Shown: piece after piece, positions 58,631-64,000 of the stretch
Position numbering within the stretch: position 1 is the stretch's first letter
Layout of the letters: each line of letters opens with the position of its first letter
NCBI GenBank assembly: GCA_026936335.1
Contig: JAPMXV010000057.1
Span: 299,437-363,436 of the forward strand
Reading direction: 5' to 3'
DNA length: 64,000 nt
Source of the DNA: Mantamonas sphyraenae
Taxonomy: Eukaryota > CRuMs > Mantamonadidae
Position numbers and translations under genes: made by a program
The notes under the pieces: generated by a model
The model's database searches: none
Told to the model about the DNA's origin: nothing
What the model saw: only the letters and a program-made list of their open reading frames with translations

Positions 58631-59884
58631 ATGATGCGTGCAAGCCACAGGATGACCACTGAGGGCTCAGAGAAGGATCTGTGGCGGTTCCTTCTCGAGA
58701 AGAAGGACCATGAGTCGATTGAGCGCTTGATGAAAGCACAGGGAGTGGTATGGTAGAGAGGAGCTGGGATGGTGACGGTGTTGATGTTTTCATACTGACG
58801 CGGGTGGCAGAGCTTGAACTTGCTCAACGCTGGAATCGGTGCTGAAGCGGCGGTGGAGCTCGCCAGATGCCTCAAATGGAACTCAAACGTGACGAATCTG
58901 ACCCTTTCGGGAAACAACATTGGATATGCAGGCGTGGTTGCGCTGTCAAAGGCATTGGAGACAAACACGTCGCTTCGGTGGTTGTCGATTGATCGAAACG
59001 AACTGGGGGCCGCCGCGATTGAAGCGGTAGCACATGCGTTGGGGAGGAACGACACGTTGTGGATATTGGATGTCAGCGAGTGCAAAGTGGGGGACACAGG
59101 GGCGGTGGCGCTAGGGAGAGCGCTGGGAGCGAATCGTTCGCTGACTCACCTGTGGCTGAAGGGGAACGACGTCGGCCCGGCAGGCGCGGAGGAGCTGGCA
59201 ATGGGTTTGGAGGTGAACCAATCATTGAAGGAACTACGTTTGAGCGAGAACGCGATCGGGGACGTCGGGGCGGAGTGGTTTGCAAGGGCGCTGAAAGCGA
59301 ACAGAACGCTGCAGAAATTGAACGTGGAACTGAACCAGATTCGGACACGTGGAGGTGTCGCTTTGGAGGAAGCAATGCAAGAGAACAAATCATGCTGGGA
59401 GCTCGTGGGGTTAAGCGGCGGCATGTTGGAGGCAGAACTGGAACGGAACCGGGAGGCCGCGGAGGCGTTTGTTGACGCCGCGGAAAAAGGGAACGTGTGG
59501 ATGATGGAAAAGATGAGGAACTGGGGTGTTCCTGTGGACGCAGCACCAGGATTTTGTGGACGGAATGCGCTGGAGGCGGCAATGGAAAATGACAGGGACG
59601 ACATTGTGGAGTTGCTGAGGGTTTGGCAAGCAACACCTCGAGCTCAGACGGAGACGAGAGTCAGGAGGAAGAGTTGGAGAAAGGGCCTGCATTGGATTGG
59701 GGGCAGTGGAGAATTGGATAGGGCGATGGAGGTGGCGTTGGTGATGAACGGGGAGGAGAGGGAGGCAATGTTTGAGTGTGGAGGGATGGAGGAGTATGTG
59801 GAGGAGAGAGGGTGGGAAGGGTGGGTGACACTGCCGGATGAGGTGATGGAGAGGGTGATTGGGTGGGTGGGGAAGGGTTGGTGA
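58631..59884 (+). CDS. LRR and ankyrin-repeat protein with F-box-like C-terminus
   Basis: Exon 1 is 58631..58747 and exon 2 is 58811..59884. The intron is only 63 bp (GTATGG...GGCAG) and phase 0; the protein has 396 residues. An ATG at 58652 is an alternative start. Residues 40-240 are ribonuclease-inhibitor-type LRRs of 28 residues (NVTNLTLSGNNIGYAGVVAL, SLTHLWLKGNDVGPAGAEEL). Residues 265-325 resemble two ankyrin repeats (FVDAAEKGNVWMMEKM, GRNALEAAMENDRDDIVELL). The last 20 residues, LPDEVMERVIGWVGKGW, look like the start of an F-box but stop early. The repeats are of the same class as in the giant LRR gene at 27496..36612. Close to the telomere, with a decayed copy just upstream. Confidence 0.75.
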
Positions 59885-59913
59885 GTTGGAAGGTGTGGGA
59901 ATGAAGGGCTGGT

Positions 59914-62900
59914 TCATTCGAGGCGCTGGCGTTTTGAGGAGGAGAATGTGGAAGAGGAGGGGTCTTTGCGCTTGGGGAGGGTGAAGGAAGAGATGGGGTA
60001 GGCGTTGACGAGTGCGACAGTGGTGGGGCGGGTGGTGATGTGGGGTGTGATGCGGTCGATGAGGGTGTGGAGGAGGGTGTGCAGTGTGGCGTCGCTGGGT
60101 TCGGGGTTGTCGAGCCAGGTGATCTTGAGGGAGAGGGACGTGACGCCGCGGGTGAGGGTTTTGCTGATAGCAGGTTGAACCTGCTTGTAGGCGAGGTGTG
60201 GCCTGAGGAGGCGAACAAAGAAGGCCAGGTCGACAGGCGGCACGCCCACGTTGCCCAGCGCCAGGATGATGTGACGCAGCAGGGGCATCAGGCTGCCGGT
60301 GTTGATCAGCTCACGCAGTGCCTGGTGTTCGTGTGAATGCTGATGGCGAGGGTGCTTGGCTGCGCGTGCCTTCATGTGTGCCAGCAGCGTCTGGAACTCC
60401 CGAGCCGTGCAGCTGGCACGCTCGTCGCTGGGACTGTGCTTTGCCCAGCCACTGCGCACAGACTCAGGATGCCACTTGTCCACCGTGTTGGTGGTGAGGT
60501 GGTGGTCGTAGTCGTATTGTGTCCAGTGTGGGTCGCTGTCGTTGTCAGCAGGGCGTCGTGCTTTCTGCAGCCACAGCTGGGTCTGCTTGTGCTCCTCCCA
60601 GGTGGTGGGATGGGGAGTGTTGCCAAAAGTGTCCATCTCTGCCATGAGCAGGTGGAGGAGGGCGTAGTTGGGGTCGCCGTGGTCGTGTGGTTCCTCCAGC
60701 CAGCACACCTTCAACCCAGCCTTTGTCACACCCATGGCCAGACCAGCGTGGGGGATGGCTTTTCTGCACGTCTGTTGATCCATGTCACGGCCAAGAAGGG
60801 TGAGGAAGAAGGCCATGTCGCCCTGGGAGAGGGGAATGTTGCCCAGAGCGAGCTGAATCTGTCGGACCAGCGTCAGCAGGGTGCCATGGCAGACCAGAAC
60901 ACGCGCTTGCAGGGCCATGAGGTCGGAGATGTCGTCGATGGGATACTCGTTGGCCAGAGTGTGCATGTGGTTCAGCAGTGCCGTGTGCTCCTTCTTGTTG
61001 CTGTGGCTGCGCTCGCTCTTGCGCCAGTACGTCCAGCCACTGCGCACAACGCCATCTGGCAGTCCATCCTCCACGGCCACCACTTCCTCCTCTGTTGGCT
61101 CGGGAAGAACAAGATTGGGGATGTCGAGTGCGTTGACGAGTGGATAGGTGGTGGGGCGGGTGGCGATGTGGGGTGTGATGCTGTCGATGAGGGTGTGCAG
61201 GAGGGTGTGCAGTGTGGCGTCGCTGGGTTGGGGGTTGTCGAGCCAGGCGATCTTGAGGGAGAGGGAGGTGACGCCGCGGGTGAGGGTGTGGCTGATGGCA
61301 TTCACGACCTGCTGGTAGGTGAGATGCGGTCTGAGGAGGCGGACAAAGAAGGCCAGGTCGACAGGCGGCACGCCCACGTTGCCCAGCGCCAGGATGATGT
61401 GTCGCAACAGGGACCTCATGTCGCCGTTGTTGATCAGCTCACGCAGTGCCTGGAGCTCGTGTGCCTGCTCATGGCGAGGATGCTTGGCTGCGCGTGCCTT
61501 CATGTGTGCCAGCAGCGACTGAAACTCCCGCGCCGTGCAGCTGCCACGCTCGTCTTTGGGATTGTGCGTTGCCCAGCCACTGCGCACAGACTCAGGATGC
61601 CACTTGTCAACCTTGGTGGTGGTGAGGTGGTGGTCGTAGTCGCACTGTGTCCAGTGTGGGTCGCTGTTGTTGTCAGCAGGGCGTCGTGCTTCCTGCAGCC
61701 ACAGCTGGGTCTGCTTGTGCTCCTTCCAGGTGTTGGGATGGGGCCTGTTGCCGAGAGTCTCCATCTCTGCCATGAGCAGGTGGAGAAGGGCGTAGTTGGG
61801 GTCGCCGTAGTCGTGTGGCTCCTCCAGCCAGCACACCTTCAACCCAGCCTCTGTCACACCCATGGCCAGACCAGCGTGGTCAATGGCAAGGTTGCACGCC
61901 TGTTGATCCGTGTCACGGCCGAGAAGGGAGAGGCAGAAGGCCATGTCGCCCTGGGAGAGGGGAATGTTGCCCACAGCGAGCTGAATCTGTCGGATCAGCA
62001 TGTTCAGGGTGCCATGGCAGACCACAACACGCGCCTGCAGGGTCATCAGGTCGGGGATGTCGTCGATGGGATGCTCGATGGCCAGGGTGTGCATGTTCTT
62101 CAGCAGTGCCGTGTGCTCCTTCTTGTTGCTGTGGCTGCGCTCGTCACTGTACCCCAATGTCCACCCTTTGCGCACAACGCCATCTGGCAACTTGTTCTTC
62201 TTGTTGACGCCTGGTTTCTTCCTTGCACCGTTGTTTCCGTTCTTGGCCCTCCTTGCGCGTGTGCTCGACGTTCCTGTCTCTGTGCCACTGCCAGCCGTCA
62301 CCCTGATCCTGCGCTGTCCACTGCCTTTCTTCTGTTGGGGAGCAGTAAGACGACTGTTTTGGCCTCTGCGTCGTCGTCTGTGCCCTCTACTTGTGCGTTT
62401 TGGCTGCCATTCGTCCGTGTACTCCTGTTCCATGTCGTCTGCGTCGTCGTGGCTGTCGTCTTGCGGCATGTACTCCTCATCCATGGCATCACCAGTGTCT
62501 GCAAAGCTGAGTGCGCCCTGAGTGTCCAACTCGTCGTCCACGTGTTGCCGGGTTGCGTCGGTTGCCTCGCCGTCTTCTTCGTACGCCTCCATCCATGAGC
62601 TGGTCGTCATCCACTCTGAGTTGCTGGAGGTCGAACGTGGCTCACGGTGGCCAAAGTTCAGAAATATCAGGTCCTCCACGTCACCGATGTCTTGTGTGTG
62701 TGTGTCCTGGTCTGCGTCGTCGTCGTCGCTGTCTCCAGTCTGCTGTGTGGCCTGGTGAGTGGAGGACGACGATGTGGTGGTGGATGTGGTCCGTGTGATG
62801 CCGACAAAGGCAGGGCTGATGTGTTTTGGGACGCGGTTGTGGTTTGTGGTGCGTTGAGCAGGCGGAGGGTGAAACGGAGGCTGAGCGAAGTGCATCTGGG

Positions 62901-63493
62901 CGGTTTGTCGCGGCTGAGGAGGCGGCGGAGGAGGGTAGGCGTAGTATGGGTGGCTGTGATGAGCATATGCGTGGTGCTACTGCGGGTGGGTGTTGACAGG
63001 GACCCAGATGATGGGTGGCTGTGGGTGCTGGAACGGGTTTTGTACGCCAGAGACGGGCAGCATGTTCGGAAATGGCTGGGCAGCCATGGGAGGGACCATG
63101 TACCCGTAGCTGTGGGGAGACGGGGAGGGGCAGGGTGGGTTGGAAACGGTGAGCGGAAGGCGGAACGGACGCCGTCACAGCAGAAGCGGGGGTGAAGGGA
63201 GGCTTGAACGAGCAAAGAGGGAAAAAACGGAGGAGATTGGCAGACGGGAAAACTGGCAACGGGGAGGGCAGTGACAGGGGAGAGGGGATCGGAGAAGAAC
63301 GAAGAAGGCAGCGACGGTGGTGATGGGGAAGTAGAGAAGCAGGGGAGGAGTGCAGGGAAGCGACGGAGGCATGGAGGAGGCAAGGAAGCGGGAGAAGCGG
63401 GCAGTCAGAATGCGGAGTGGAAGGCAGAAAGCACGCTGGGTAGGTGTTGGGTGTGTGTTGTTGCTTGGGAGTGCTTGAGTAGTCTTTGTCCAT
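59914..63493 (-). CDS. Telomere-proximal protein with four diverged copies of an unknown domain
   Basis: The clean open frame runs from ATG 62895 (993 residues). A longer model is better supported: exon 1 63493..63435, whose ATG has a full GCCACCATGG context, then intron 63434..63110 (GTGCTT...TCTCCCCACAG), then exon 2 63109..59914. In that model one TAG (62979..62977) interrupts a Pro/His/Tyr-rich region. Residues 1-230 of the 993 are acidic then Arg/Lys-rich (NLS-like). Two 1.1-kb units follow, each made of two related halves of about 150 residues with VRxGW...DERxxxxKEH, LRHIILALGNVGVPPVDLAFF or IRQIQLAVGNIPLSQGDMAFC, and a K[IV]xWL[DE][NE]P ending. A basic Ser-rich tail ends it. No family recognised. 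Confidence 0.68.
59985..61062 (-). repeat. Subtelomeric protein repeat unit 2
   Basis: Starts with the codons for LPDGVVRSGW. It is closely similar to unit 1 along its whole length, including the same two internal halves (about 61062..60510 and 60485..59985). High DNA similarity suggests recent duplication or conversion. Confidence 0.8.
61110..62190 (-). repeat. Subtelomeric protein repeat unit 1
   Basis: Starts with the codons for LPDGVVRKGW and includes two diverged halves (first about 62190..61640, second about 61615..61110). It is offset 1128 bp from unit 2. Confidence 0.8.
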
Positions 63494-63764
63494 GGTGGCG
63501 GTGGTGGTGCTGGAGTGTATGTGGATTGTGTTGGACTGGTGGAGGGTGTTGTGGGTGTTGGTGAAATTTTGGTTGAAGGCGGATGGGCAGTGCTAACTGG
63601 GCGGCGTTGCGCGACGACGATCACTCACCAGCAACATTTCCACTCCCACCCATTGCCCACTACCCCATGTCATCATCCAACTCAGCCACCCCGCCAGCAA
63701 ACACGAGCACAACTCACTTGACCTAGACCGGACTCATATTATCAACAATCGAACATCCCACCAA
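63494..63764. other. Unique subtelomeric spacer
   Basis: No gene seen on the plus strand. On the minus strand a GTGAGT at 63628..63623 follows an ATG-containing stretch, so a 5' UTR intron for the last gene is possible. No subtelomeric satellite or helicase-like sequence is present between gene and telomere. Confidence 0.5.
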
Positions 63765-63967
63765 TTAGGGTTAGGGTTAGGATTAGGATTAGGGTTAGGG
63801 TTAGGGTTAGGGTTAGGGTTAGGGTTAGGGTTAGGGTTAGGGTTAGGGTTAGGGTTAGGGTAGGGGTTAGGGTTAGGGTTAGGTTAGGGTTAGGGTTAGG
63901 GTTAGGGTTAGGGTTAGGGTTAGGGTTAGGGTTAGGGTTAGGGTTAGGGTTAGGGTTAGGGTTAGGG

Positions 63968-64000
<33 letters not shown>
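63765..64000 (+). repeat. Telomere, TTAGGG repeats
   Basis: About 39 units of TTAGGG with the G-rich strand running 5' to 3' toward the window end, so this is the right end of a chromosome. A few variants occur: two TTAGGA units near the inner edge, a unit with extra G around 63860, one TTAGG near 63880, and one TTTAGGG near 63985. Inner variants are typical of old telomere sequence; single-base ones further out may be read errors. Confidence 0.98.

Noticed and set aside
60337-62598. A 753-codon open frame on the plus strand opposite the subtelomeric repeat gene
   Set aside because: It is antisense to a strongly patterned, repeat-structured coding frame and its translation is low in plausible domain features. 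High GC and codon bias keep the opposite strand open.
1-64000. tRNA, rRNA, CRISPR arrays, transposase or reverse-transcriptase genes
   Set aside because: None was seen when reading both strands. I cannot run a covariance-model search, so a single tRNA inside an intron could be missed.

Overview
The window is a gene-dense nuclear sequence from a unicellular eukaryote and runs to a right-hand chromosome end. The last 236 bases are TTAGGG repeats with the G-rich strand pointing outward. The evidence for a eukaryote is spliceosomal GT-AG introns (mostly 60-330 bp, with GTGAGT, GTAAGT, GTAGGT or GTACGT donors) and eukaryotic organelle proteins: a HOPS/CORVET subunit, GPI-anchor synthesis, mitochondrial ferredoxin reductase, an ETF regulator, and RhoGEF-FYVE and RBR-ligase proteins. 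TTAGGG telomeres, a TMC channel, NIPA, GBA2, REV7 and an FGD-like GEF would fit a protist related to amoebozoans, apusozoans or holozoans, but I cannot name a lineage. Convergent stop codons lie 4-45 bp apart and most divergent start codons 39-106 bp apart (197 bp in one pair).

Layout. 1-7.1 kb: 3' end of an SNM1-type nuclease, then, all on the minus strand, a membrane-anchored methyltransferase, a TMC channel, PIGL and FDXR. 7.2-9.1 kb: a fast-changing secreted repeat protein with alternating acidic and cationic amphipathic blocks. 9.3-20.4 kb: a small membrane protein, a UBA-UBX-LRR protein, GBA2, an RBR E3 ligase and an ABC1/ADCK kinase-like protein. 20.6-27.4 kb: a five-exon RhoGEF/PH/FYVE protein, a C45-type Ntn hydrolase, a NIPA-type Mg transporter and a tandem-CDGSH iron-sulfur protein. 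27.5-41.8 kb: two very large convergent LRR proteins that share an N-terminal block; one also carries a GTPase-like domain and an F-box. 41.9-49 kb: an ankyrin protein, ETFRF1/LYRM5, two multi-pass proteins of unknown function and a TPT-family sugar transporter. 49-58.3 kb: an M1 aminopeptidase, REV7, VPS18, a MIR-less protein O-mannosyltransferase and a UBA protein. 58.4 kb to the end: an LRR-ankyrin gene with the remnant of an earlier copy, a four-fold repeat protein, and the telomere.

Functional themes are ubiquitin signalling (RBR, UBX, UBA, F-box), vesicle and membrane traffic (VPS18, FYVE-GEF), lipid and glycan metabolism (GBA2, PIGL, PMT, Ntn hydrolase), mitochondrial redox (FDXR, ETFRF1, CDGSH, ABC1) and DNA repair (SNM1, REV7). 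These are not operons; the close packing reflects genome compaction.

Three otherwise good genes (TMC, the Ntn hydrolase, REV7) each contain one frame break, and the telomere-proximal gene has an in-frame TAG. This may be draft-sequence indels or real decay. Many start codons were moved from non-ATG triplets to the first sensible ATG or to an upstream exon.
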